A program made the translations under genes and the position numbers. Under the pieces are notes generated by a model. The model was given only the letters and a program-made list of their open reading frames with translations. It was not told where the DNA came from and ran no database searches. A stretch of 64,000 nt of DNA from an uncultured Ruminococcus sp. (GTDB lineage: Bacteria > Bacillota > Clostridia > Oscillospirales > Ruminococcaceae), in the NCBI GenBank assembly GCA_947627625.1, contig CANQWR010000002.1, forward strand, positions 124,001 to 188,000, written 5' to 3'. The first letter of the stretch is position 1; the number at the start of each line of letters is the position of its first letter. Of this stretch, positions 1 through 7,778 are shown one piece after another.

Positions 1-121
1 AGAACGATAAGGGGCAGGGGGCTTTGCCCCCTGAACCCCCATTGGGGGCTCTGCCCCCAAACCCCCGTCGGGGGGAAGAATCCCCCCGAACCCCCCATGA
101 TTATTCCCACAGAGGTACATT
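1..121 (+). repeat. GC-rich palindromic interspersed repeat, copy R1 (cut by window edge)
   Basis: This is a run of short G/C palindromes (GGGGGCTTTGCCCCC, GGGGGCTCTGCCCCC, GGGGGGAAGAATCCCCCC) joined by C-rich linkers. It ends in the module CCCCCCATGATTATTCCCAC at 91-110. Bases 16-113 match 25921-26018 without gaps and with only a couple of differences, and 16-91 match 30394-30469. It lies directly upstream of spoIIIAH. The left end is outside the window. Confidence 0.85.
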
Positions 122-228
122 CTTAAACAAAAACTTGAATAGTGGGAAAACTAAAAATATCTAATCATGGGTTTCCAAAGGGGCATAGTCCCAAAAATTA
201 CAATATAAACCAAAAAGGAGAACATACT

Positions 229-786
229 ATGAAAAAGCCATCAGTCATAATAGGAAAGAAACAGATAATAATGACGTGCCTGACGCTAATGCTTGCAACG
301 GCTGTCTACATAAACTATGCGGGTGCTCCCGATATAATCGGCGGAGACACCGAAAATACTGCAAATATATCCGAGACGGGCGACACTGTCAGTTACGGTG
401 AAGCGGAACTTGTGAACGGTGAACCAGAGGCACAGGCTTCGGACTACTTCGCACAGGCGAGAATTGACAAGATGAACAACCGTGATGAAGCTGTCCAGAC
501 TTTGCAGTCGATAATAGGCGGTGGAGACATAACAGAGGACGAAATGGTCGTGAACGCCCTTGATGCTGTTGAGGTTTCAAAACTCATAGAGAGTGAGGGG
601 ACTATAGAGTCCCTTGTAAAAGCACAGGGTTTTGAGGACTGTGTTGCGTATCTTGACGGCGAGACTGCAAAAGTAGTAGTCAAGACAGAGGGGCTTGACA
701 AGGCACAGGCAGCGTCCATAAAGGAGATAATAATGGGCGAGTCGGAAGTACCTGTAGAAAATATCAGAATTTTTGAAGTAAAGTAG
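229..786 (+). CDS. spoIIIAH: Stage III sporulation protein AH (SpoIIIAH)
   Basis: SpoIIIAH is the mother-cell membrane protein that pairs with forespore SpoIIQ to form the channel across the engulfed forespore membranes. The 185-residue product has a short basic N-terminus, one membrane segment at about residues 12-29, an acidic linker, and a C-terminal domain with the family pattern (ARIDKMNNRDEAVQTLQ, then a VVK-rich end). I chose the ATG at 229 because an AAAAAGGAG site lies just upstream; the frame stays open back to 142 but without a ribosome site. The gene normally closes the spoIIIA operon and is followed by asp23 and nusB, as here. It implies a spore-forming or recently spore-forming host. 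Confidence 0.85.
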   Translation: MKKPSVIIGKKQIIMTCLTLMLATAVYINYAGAPDIIGGDTENTANISETGDTVSYGEAELVNGEPEAQASDYFAQARIDKMNNRDEAVQTLQSIIGGGDITEDEMVVNALDAVEVSKLIESEGTIESLVKAQGFEDCVAYLDGETAKVVVKTEGLDKAQAASIKEIIMGESEVPVENIRIFEVK

Positions 787-815
787 TTGAACATCTTATT
801 TTTTTTTGGTATAAT
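787..815 (+). promoter_or_regulatory. Sigma-A-type promoter for asp23-nusB
   Basis: TTGAAC at 787-792 and TATAAT at 810-815 are separated by 17 bp, with an extended -10 TGG directly before TATAAT. The -35 starts immediately after the spoIIIAH stop codon. It would give the housekeeping asp23-nusB genes a promoter independent of sporulation. Confidence 0.7.
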
Positions 816-927
816 ATAGATGTGGGAGTGTAAACGGGGAGAAATATTGACAGAATCAGAATAAATTAAATAAAATTAAATTAAATAAGATAAAATAAAT
901 AATCTTTTATTTCGGAGGTACAAAGTC

Positions 928-1263
928 ATGGAAACGGCAAAGAAGGGCAATATAAGCAGACTCAGGGTCTCTGAGGACGTTGTTGCCGAAACGGCAAAGC
1001 TCTCGGCTCTTGACGTGAAAGGAGTTGCAGGTCTTGGCGGCGACACGGGGAAGATGTCAAAACTGAAAAACAGCGGAGCAGTTGTTATAAAGGTAATGGG
1101 AGATGTTGTGGGCATTGACATAAAAATAAAAATAAAGAGTGGTGAGAGGGCAGTTGTTGTCGCAAAGGAAGTGCAGAAGACTGTCAAGGAGAACATACAG
1201 AGTATGACAGGTATCACAACGACAAGAGTAAATGTAGAAGTTTGCGGTGTGGTGTACGACTGA
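928..1263 (+). CDS. Asp23/Gls24 family envelope stress response protein
   Basis: This 111-residue cytoplasmic protein has the Asp23 fold signature: an early ISEDVV-like segment (LRVSEDVVAETA), a GVAGLGG turn, then a VxIKVxGDVVGIDIKIKIKSG-type strand and a C-terminal VNVEVCGVV strand. Asp23 proteins sit at the membrane and are linked to cell-envelope homeostasis; in Bacillus the orthologue YqhY lies next to nusB, as here. The start is fixed by GGAGGT at 914-919. The preceding ~90 bp is very AT-rich. Confidence 0.85.
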   Translation: METAKKGNISRLRVSEDVVAETAKLSALDVKGVAGLGGDTGKMSKLKNSGAVVIKVMGDVVGIDIKIKIKSGERAVVVAKEVQKTVKENIQSMTGITTTRVNVEVCGVVYD

Positions 1264-1324
1264 AACGCACTGATATGGACGTTTGATAATTGCAGGAGTT
1301 ATAATTTTTAAGGAGTTTTTTTGA

Positions 1325-1750
1325 ATGACAAAACATGAAATAAGAGAGAATGTGTTCAAACTGATATTTGAACAGCTTGTGCGTGGTGACTCTCTGGAGG
1401 AACTGTATCTCTCGGAGGAGGAGTCCGAAATTCTGGAGCTGAATGGGGAAGTAAAGAGAACAGCGGAGGGTATTGTCGCACACGCAGAGGAGATAGACGG
1501 AATAATACAGAAGTACAGCAAGTCGAGGAGTGTCGGCAGAATATCAAGGGTAAATCTGTCAATACTCAGAATAGCGGTCTACGAGTCGCTCTATGATGAA
1601 GAAGTACCCATAAATGTGGCGGTCAGTGAGGCTATAAAGCTGTCGTCGGAGTACGCATACAAGGAGGACACGGCTTTTATAAACGGTCTTCTCGGAGCGT
1701 TCAGCCGTGACTTTTTGACGGAGACAGCGGAGAAAACAGAGAATGAGTGA
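1325..1750 (+). CDS. nusB: Transcription antitermination factor NusB
   Basis: NusB binds boxA RNA with NusE (S10) and promotes antitermination during rRNA transcription. The 141-residue all-helical product starts with the family pattern REnVFKLIFEQ and contains RVNLSILRIAVYE and the conserved PINVAVSEAIKLSSEYA helix. AAGGAG precedes the ATG. The last 8 bp overlap the next gene, suggesting translational coupling. The folD-xseA-xseB genes that often follow nusB in Firmicutes are not here. Confidence 0.93.
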   Translation: MTKHEIRENVFKLIFEQLVRGDSLEELYLSEEESEILELNGEVKRTAEGIVAHAEEIDGIIQKYSKSRSVGRISRVNLSILRIAVYESLYDEEVPINVAVSEAIKLSSEYAYKEDTAFINGLLGAFSRDFLTETAEKTENE

Positions 1751-2693
1751 ATTTCTTGGGATAGACACAAGCGGTTACACGTCATCGGTGGCGGTATATA
1801 TTGCGGAGGAGAAGAGAGCCGTACACGTCAGGAAGCTGTTGCCCGTGGGAGAGGGAAAACTTGGTCTAAGGCAGAGTGATGCGGTGTTTCACCACACAAA
1901 AAACCTGCCGACTGTCGTGGAGGAACTTTTTGAGAGACACACGATAAAGGACTTAAAAGCCGTGAGTGTGTCGTCAAGACCAAAGAGCAAAGAAGGTTCA
2001 TATATGCCGTGTTTTCTGTGCGGAGAGGGACTCGGACGCTCTGTCTCGGCAATGGCGGGAGTACCCCTCTTTCGCACTACTCACCAGATTGGACACATTC
2101 TCTCGGCACTCTGGTCGGCGGACAGACTTGACCTTATAGAGAACGGGGAGGAGTTTCTTGCGTTTCACGTCAGCGGAGGAACTACCGATTGCCTGTTGTG
2201 CAGACCTTGTGAGGGGGAAGTCCTCTCTGTTGAGGAGATATGTACTTCTCTTGACCTCAAAGCGGGACAGGCTGTTGACAGGGCAGGCGTTATGCTCGGA
2301 ATGAAATTTCCATGTGGGGAAGAACTCGAAAGGCTTGCGGTAAATTCCGACAGGGACTACAAAATCAAAATAAGTCTCAAAGACGGGAACTGCTGTCTGT
2401 CGGGAGTTGAGAACCGTTGCAGAAAGATGTTGTCCGACGGCGAAAAGCCCGAAAATATCGCAAGATACTGTCTTGACTTCATAGCGGAGACGATTTCCGC
2501 AATGACGGAGTACGCTGTAGGGGAGTACGGAAATTTGCCGATTATATTTGCAGGGGGAGTAATGTCCAACAAGATAATAAAGGACAGGATAGTCTCGAAG
2601 TTCCCGTGGGCGATATTTTCAAAGCCCGAATTTTCAAGCGACAACGCAGTCGGAGTGGCGATATACGGCTATCTCAGACAGTGCGGATTTTAA
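1743..2693 (+). CDS. TsaD/Kae1-like (peptidase M22 family) paralogue
   Basis: This 316-residue protein belongs to the ASKHA ATPase superfamily branch of TsaD/Kae1, which in its canonical form makes the t6A modification of tRNA. Visible motifs are LGIDTSGYTSSVAV (phosphate loop 1), HHTKNLP, HQIGH (canonical H-x-E-G-H, so the Glu is replaced by Ile), VSGGTT, GQAVDRAG, AGGVMSN and SSDNAVGVA. The metal-binding His pair is kept, but the site differs from true TsaD. It is probably the Clostridia paralogue found beside nusB/ispA rather than the t6A enzyme; its own substrate is unknown to me. It overlaps nusB by 8 bp. Confidence 0.75.
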   Translation: MSEFLGIDTSGYTSSVAVYIAEEKRAVHVRKLLPVGEGKLGLRQSDAVFHHTKNLPTVVEELFERHTIKDLKAVSVSSRPKSKEGSYMPCFLCGEGLGRSVSAMAGVPLFRTTHQIGHILSALWSADRLDLIENGEEFLAFHVSGGTTDCLLCRPCEGEVLSVEEICTSLDLKAGQAVDRAGVMLGMKFPCGEELERLAVNSDRDYKIKISLKDGNCCLSGVENRCRKMLSDGEKPENIARYCLDFIAETISAMTEYAVGEYGNLPIIFAGGVMSNKIIKDRIVSKFPWAIFSKPEFSSDNAVGVAIYGYLRQCGF

Positions 2694-2756
2694 TAAATAA
2701 ATTAAATAATAAAAAAACGGAGGTTTACGGTCAATAGCCGTTAAAAAATTAAAGTT

Positions 2757-3647
2757 ATGAAAAATTTTGAAGAGAAACTGTCGCAGTACGTTGGTTTAGT
2801 TGAGAAAAATCTCAGGCAGTACAACGTCTGCACGGAGGAGAACAGGAGTCAGAGGACTCTGATAGATGCAATGAATTACTCTCTTGAAGCAGGTGGAAAG
2901 AGGATAAGACCTGCACTTGTCTACGGTTTTTGTGAGGCACTCGGCGGTGACATAAAAAAAGCCCATGCACCCGCCTGTGCAATAGAGATGATACATACGT
3001 TCTCTCTTATTCACGACGATTTGCCCTGTATGGACAATGACGATTTCCGCAGGGGCAAACCGTCCTGTCACAAGGCGTTTGGTGAGGCACAGGCTGTCCT
3101 TGCGGGGGACGCTCTTGCGATACTGCCCTTTGGTATAATAGCGGACGACACAAACCTCAGTCCCGAACAGAAAGTGAGGATAATTTCCGCACTCGCAAAG
3201 GCGTCGGGCAGAGACGGTATGATAGGCGGACAGGTCATTGACATGGAGATAGAGGGCAGACAGGACGTTGACGAGGAGCTTTTAAGAGAGATGTGCATGA
3301 GCAAGACAGGACAGCTTATAGCGGTATCGTGTGTGATGGGCTGTGTATGTGCAGACGCATCAGACACAATAATAGGTATAGCAGTCGAGTACGGATTCAA
3401 ACTTGGACTTGCATTCCAGATAACGGACGACATACTTGACGTTGAGGGAAATCCCGATGAACTCGGAAAGCCTGTGGGGAGTGACGAGCAGGAGAATAAG
3501 GTGACGTTCGTGACACTTTTCGGGGTTGAAGGTGCAAAGCAGTTAGCGAAAAGTATAACGGCAGAGGCTATGGAGTGTCTCAACAAGATAGAGAACAGCG
3601 GTTTTATAAGGGAACTCACGGAGATACTGCTGAACAGAAAAAAATGA
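2757..3647 (+). CDS. ispA: Farnesyl/geranyl diphosphate synthase (polyprenyl synthetase)
   Basis: This enzyme condenses isopentenyl diphosphate with allylic diphosphates to give C15 isoprenoids for undecaprenyl carrier and quinone synthesis. The 296-residue product shows GGKRIRP near residue 47, the first aspartate-rich motif DDLPCMD at 87-93 followed by RRGKPSCH, a GGQVIDME helix, and the second aspartate motif DDILD near residue 225. The pair ispA-dxs, with a 19-bp gap, joins isoprenoid chain elongation with the first DXP-pathway step. Confidence 0.93.
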   Translation: MKNFEEKLSQYVGLVEKNLRQYNVCTEENRSQRTLIDAMNYSLEAGGKRIRPALVYGFCEALGGDIKKAHAPACAIEMIHTFSLIHDDLPCMDNDDFRRGKPSCHKAFGEAQAVLAGDALAILPFGIIADDTNLSPEQKVRIISALAKASGRDGMIGGQVIDMEIEGRQDVDEELLREMCMSKTGQLIAVSCVMGCVCADASDTIIGIAVEYGFKLGLAFQITDDILDVEGNPDELGKPVGSDEQENKVTFVTLFGVEGAKQLAKSITAEAMECLNKIENSGFIRELTEILLNRKK

Positions 3648-3666
3648 TAAGAGGAAAAAATAGACT

Positions 3667-5547
3667 ATGAATTTGATAAATGACGGAGGCAGGGTGAGTC
3701 TGTCCGAACTCACTCTGCCTGAAGACCTTAAAAAACTCTCTCTCAGACAGTGCCGTTATCTTTGCAGTGAGATAAGAAGCAAGTTAGTTTCGGTGATTTC
3801 AAACAACGGCGGACATCTCGCCTCAAATCTTGGAGTTGTGGAGCTGACAATGGCTATACACCGCAATTTTGACTCCCCCGATGACAGAATAATATGGGAT
3901 GTCGGACACCAGTCCTATGTACACAAGATACTGACGGGCAGACTGGAGCAGTTCCAGACGATACGTCAGGACGGCGGTATATCGGGATTCCCAAAGCCCG
4001 AGGAGTCCGAACACGATGTTTTCATATGCGGACACAGCAGTAACTCAATATCGGCAGGTTGCGGAATGATGGAAGCGATGAGGTTACAGGGCAAGGACAA
4101 CAATTATGTCGTGGCGGTTGTCGGGGACGGTGCAATGACAGGGGGAATGTTCTACGAGGGCATGAACAACGGCGGTCGGGAGAAAAACAGCAATCTGATA
4201 GTAATTCTCAACGACAACGATATGTCCATTTCAAAGAGTGTCGGTTCGCTTGCAGGCTATCTGACTTCCCTGAGAAATACGGAAAAATATCTCCACACAA
4301 AGAGGAGACTTGAGAAAAATATAGTCAATATACCTATAGTGGGGACGAGAGTTGCAAAGGGAATAAAGAACGCCAAAGATTCGATAAAATCCGCAATTCT
4401 TGAAAAGACCATCTTTGAAGATATGGGTTTTGTGTATCTTGGACCTGTGAACGGTCACAGCCTTTCGGAACTTGAGCAGGTCATGCACATGGCAAAATCG
4501 TACCACTGTCCCGTTTTCATACACGTCCGCACTATAAAGGGCAAGGGGTATCTTCCCGCAGAGCAGAACCCGGGGGAGTATCACGGAATTTCCAGATTTG
4601 ACATAGTGACAGGAAACCCCGAAGTCTCAGCGGATGACAGCTATTCGACAGTTTTCGGCAAGGAACTTGTTAGACTTGCGGAGCAGGACGACAGAATATG
4701 TGCAATAACAGCGGCTATGAAGTATGGAACAGGTTTGCAGTATTTTGCGGAGCGTTTCCCCGAGAGATTTTATGACGTGGGAATAGCCGAACAGCACGCC
4801 GTCACCTTTGCGGGAGGACTTGCGAGCATGGGGCAGATACCCGTCTTTGCGGTCTATTCGACATTTCTACAGCGTGCCTGTGACCAGCTTATTCACGATA
4901 TAGGTATAGGAAAACTGCACATAGTACTTGCGATAGACAGGGCGGGAGTAGTCGGGGAGGACGGCGAGACACATCAGGGATTGTTTGATATTTCCATACT
5001 CTCAGCCATACCGAACACTGTAATATATTCGCCGTCCTGTTATGACGAGCTGAAACTTTGTCTTAAAAAAGCGATCTACACAAACAGCGGAATATCGGCG
5101 GTGAGGTATCCGAGGGGTGCGGAGGAAGTCGATTTCAACAGGGACTACCTGAACACAGACCACATTTTAATTCAGAGTGGCGATAGTGACGTGCTTGTTA
5201 TTTCCTACGGAAGAATATACAACGAGGCTTACAGGGCGAGAAAGGTTCTTGAAAAAGAGGGAATAAAGTGTGATTTGCTGAAACTGACGAAAATATTTCC
5301 GGTGTGCAGGGAGATAGCGGAGCAGATTGTGAAGTATAAAAGAATAATATTTTTTGAGGAGGCAATGCCGAGCGGGAGTATATCCGAAAAAATCGGTGAA
5401 ATGCTTTTGGAGCTTGGTTATTCGGGAGAGTACAGGCGTGTAACGGCAGGGGGATTTGTAAAGCAGGCGAGTATAAAAGTCTCACTTGACAGACTGGGCT
5501 TGACCTGTGACAGAATGGCAGAGTACGTCAGAGCGGGGAGAGATTGA
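3667..5547 (+). CDS. dxs: 1-deoxy-D-xylulose-5-phosphate synthase
   Basis: Dxs is the thiamine-diphosphate enzyme that condenses pyruvate with glyceraldehyde 3-phosphate, the first step of the methylerythritol phosphate pathway. The 626-residue protein is full length. It contains GHLASNLGVVELT, DVGHQSYVHKILTGR, the ThDP/Mg motif GDGAMTGGMFYEGMNN, the transketolase pyrimidine domain with DVGIAEQHAVTFAGG carrying the catalytic Glu, and a C-terminal transketolase domain. It is cotranscribed with ispA and its stop overlaps the region of tlyA initiation. Confidence 0.96.
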   Translation: MNLINDGGRVSLSELTLPEDLKKLSLRQCRYLCSEIRSKLVSVISNNGGHLASNLGVVELTMAIHRNFDSPDDRIIWDVGHQSYVHKILTGRLEQFQTIRQDGGISGFPKPEESEHDVFICGHSSNSISAGCGMMEAMRLQGKDNNYVVAVVGDGAMTGGMFYEGMNNGGREKNSNLIVILNDNDMSISKSVGSLAGYLTSLRNTEKYLHTKRRLEKNIVNIPIVGTRVAKGIKNAKDSIKSAILEKTIFEDMGFVYLGPVNGHSLSELEQVMHMAKSYHCPVFIHVRTIKGKGYLPAEQNPGEYHGISRFDIVTGNPEVSADDSYSTVFGKELVRLAEQDDRICAITAAMKYGTGLQYFAERFPERFYDVGIAEQHAVTFAGGLASMGQIPVFAVYSTFLQRACDQLIHDIGIGKLHIVLAIDRAGVVGEDGETHQGLFDISILSAIPNTVIYSPSCYDELKLCLKKAIYTNSGISAVRYPRGAEEVDFNRDYLNTDHILIQSGDSDVLVISYGRIYNEAYRARKVLEKEGIKCDLLKLTKIFPVCREIAEQIVKYKRIIFFEEAMPSGSISEKIGEMLLELGYSGEYRRVTAGGFVKQASIKVSLDRLGLTCDRMAEYVRAGRD

Positions 5548-5552
5548 CGGAT

Positions 5553-6365
5553 ATGGCGAGACTTGACGCTGAACTTGTCCGCAGAGGTATCGCAAGAAGC
5601 CGTCAGACGGCAAAGGAGATGATAAAGTCTGGGAGGGTGACGGTGAACGGCATTGCGGTGCGGAAGCCCTCTTTGGACATTTCCGAAAGGGACACTCTTG
5701 AAAATATTTCGTCGGAGCGGGAATATGTGGGCAGGGGAGCTTACAAGTTAAAAAAGGCTTGTGAGGTTTTCGGGCTTGATTTCACGGGAATGACCTGCAT
5801 TGACATAGGTGCATCTACAGGCGGTTTCACGGAGTATATGCTTCTGAACGGTGCGGAGAGAGTCTATGCGGTGGACGTGGGGAGCGGACAGCTTGCGGAG
5901 AGTTTACGGCTTGACAGCAGAGTTGTAAACCTTGAAAACACCGATATAAGAGATCTCTCTCCGCAGGACACGGGGGGCTGTGTAGATTTTATTTCGGCAG
6001 ACGTTTCATTTATATCACTTGAAAAGGTACTCCCACAGATTTACAATTTTCTGAAAGACGGGAGCAGGGCGGTAGTCCTGATAAAACCGCAGTTTGAAGC
6101 GGGCAGGGAGAATATCGGAAAAGGGGGGATAGTAAAGGACAGAAATGTACACAGGCTTGTTCTGGAGCGTATACACGCCACGGCAGAGAGGACAGGTCTC
6201 TGTCCCGTGGGGTACACTTTTTCTCCGATAAGGGGAGGAAGCGGAAATGTTGAGTATCTTGCCGAACTTGTCAAGTGTGTGGGAGAGTTTTCGGAGACTT
6301 CTGAGCAGGATTTTCAAAGTCTTGTCTCTGAGGCGTTCGGGGAGACTTTTTCCGCTTTGGGTTGA
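5553..6365 (+). CDS. tlyA: TlyA family rRNA 2'-O-methyltransferase / hemolysin A homologue
   Basis: TlyA proteins methylate ribose of rRNA cytidines in some bacteria. The product joins an N-terminal S4 RNA-binding domain (RLDAELVRRGIARSRQTAKEMI, then SGRVTVNG) to an FtsJ-like Rossmann methyltransferase. The domain shows VGRGAYKL, the SAM loop DIGASTGGFTE, ADVSFIS, VLIKPQFE and GNVEYL, matching the K-D-K-E tetrad. I took ATG 5553; a TTG at 5544 in the same frame is the alternative. Bacillus yqxC occupies the same place before argR and recN. Confidence 0.88.
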   Translation: MARLDAELVRRGIARSRQTAKEMIKSGRVTVNGIAVRKPSLDISERDTLENISSEREYVGRGAYKLKKACEVFGLDFTGMTCIDIGASTGGFTEYMLLNGAERVYAVDVGSGQLAESLRLDSRVVNLENTDIRDLSPQDTGGCVDFISADVSFISLEKVLPQIYNFLKDGSRAVVLIKPQFEAGRENIGKGGIVKDRNVHRLVLERIHATAERTGLCPVGYTFSPIRGGSGNVEYLAELVKCVGEFSETSEQDFQSLVSEAFGETFSALG

Positions 6366-6402
6366 CTGTTTCAGGCGAGAGGTTTCGGGAAGGGAGAGTA
6401 TT

Positions 6403-7239
6403 ATGAAAGCGGTATTATATCACAGTTCACAGAAAAAGGATTCACTTATATGTGTGAAAAAGGTCTCTGAGATACTGCTCTCACTCGGCTTTGAGGTGAG
6501 TGATGACGGAAATTTCAGGGGTATTTTTCCCGACAATTCGGGAATTATCTTTGAGAAAACCGAAAGAGCGGTCAGGGACGCAGATTTTATGGTTGCGATA
6601 GGTGGAGACGGTACAATTCTCAGCGGTGCGAAGTACATAACGGGTACAGACACAAAACTTGTCGGGATAAATACGGGTACACTCGGATTCATGGCAGGTC
6701 TTGAAGCGGATCAGTTAAAAGAACTGAGTATACTTGCAACGGGTGGTTACAGCGTATCCGAGAGAATGACTTTGGACGTGACATTGCCCGATGGTGAGGT
6801 TTGTACGGCTCTGAACGAGATAGCGATAAAATCCGATGACACATACATATCTGATTTTGATGTCTTTTCGGACGGGTTTCCGATAGGGAGTTACAGGGCA
6901 GACGGAATTTTGTTGAGTACGCCGTCAGGGTCAACGGCTTATGCACTCTCGGCAGGCGGACCTGTGATAGAACCCGATCTGAAGTGCATAGAGATGACGC
7001 TGATATGTCCGCACACTCTCTCAGCGAGGGCGACAGTTTTTTCACCCGAAAGGAGAATAACAGTCAAGAACAGGGGTTCCAAGGGGACGGTAATGACGGT
7101 CAGCACGGACGGCAGGCACTCCGCAGACCTTGAAAAGGGGGAGGCTGTGGAGATAGTGAGAGGAAGAGACAGTGTAAAATTTGTAGATTTGAGGGGGAAC
7201 TCATTTCACGAGTCAATCTGTCGGAAGATGTGCAGATAA
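6403..7239 (+). CDS. nadK: NAD kinase (NAD+/polyphosphate kinase)
   Basis: NAD kinase phosphorylates NAD to NADP. The 278-residue product has the catalytic GGDGT motif (AIGGDGTILS), NTGTLGFMAG, LNEIAIK, and the glycine-rich SGSTAYALSAGGPV segment. ATG 6403 follows AGGGAGAG; the open frame extends to 6247 but that part is the shadow of the tlyA end. It sits 37 bp after tlyA and before argR, the order common in Clostridia and Bacilli. Confidence 0.93.
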   Translation: MKAVLYHSSQKKDSLICVKKVSEILLSLGFEVSDDGNFRGIFPDNSGIIFEKTERAVRDADFMVAIGGDGTILSGAKYITGTDTKLVGINTGTLGFMAGLEADQLKELSILATGGYSVSERMTLDVTLPDGEVCTALNEIAIKSDDTYISDFDVFSDGFPIGSYRADGILLSTPSGSTAYALSAGGPVIEPDLKCIEMTLICPHTLSARATVFSPERRITVKNRGSKGTVMTVSTDGRHSADLEKGEAVEIVRGRDSVKFVDLRGNSFHESICRKMCR

Positions 7240-7325
7240 ACTTTTGAGCTTTCAGGGTGGGAGCGAATATTCGGGAGTAATGAAACTATAAAATCAAAAT
7301 GAAAATCAAATAGAGAGGTTTATAT

Positions 7326-7769
7326 ATGAAAAATCATAGACACGATGTAATACTTGAGATTATCAGTGAGCATCCTGTTGCAACACAGGAGACTCTTATA
7401 GAACTTCTCTCAAAGAGAGGTATAACCGCAACACAGGCAACTGTATCGAGAGATATACAGCAGTTGTCACTTGTAAAGCAGAGGGACGAGAACGGTCTTT
7501 ACAGGTACACTATACCTCAGTCAGCCGTGATAGAGAGAACACTTTTTGAGGAGACAGTTTTATCGGTTGACTATGCACTGAATACAATAGTTCTGAAATG
7601 CCGTGCGGGAATGGCACAGGGAACTTGTGCGGCAATAGATTCTGTAAAGCATGAGGGGATAGTCGGAACGCTTGCGGGTGATGATACCATCTTTATACTT
7701 GCAAGAAGTGAGGCAGACGCAAAGAAGCTGTCGAAAAAATTCAGAAATGAGCTGTTCCCCGGAAGGTAA
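7326..7769 (+). CDS. argR: Arginine repressor ArgR/AhrC
   Basis: This is the arginine-dependent hexameric repressor/activator of arginine metabolism genes. The 147-residue product has the N-terminal winged helix (RHDVILEIISEHPVATQETL, then TQATVSRDIQQL) and the C-terminal oligomerisation/arginine-binding domain (LKCRAGMAQGTCAAID, GTLAGDDTIFILARS). GAGAGG precedes the ATG. In Firmicutes the gene is fixed next to recN, as here. Confidence 0.94.
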   Translation: MKNHRHDVILEIISEHPVATQETLIELLSKRGITATQATVSRDIQQLSLVKQRDENGLYRYTIPQSAVIERTLFEETVLSVDYALNTIVLKCRAGMAQGTCAAIDSVKHEGIVGTLAGDDTIFILARSEADAKKLSKKFRNELFPGR

Positions 7770-7778
7770 GGAAATATA

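Noticed and set aside
3068..3619. 183-residue open frame opposite ispA
   Set aside because: It is a Ser/Pro-rich shadow of a well-conserved enzyme gene and has no promoter or ribosome site. The same holds for 7571-8158 opposite argR/recN and for 30605-31228 opposite the PAP2 gene.
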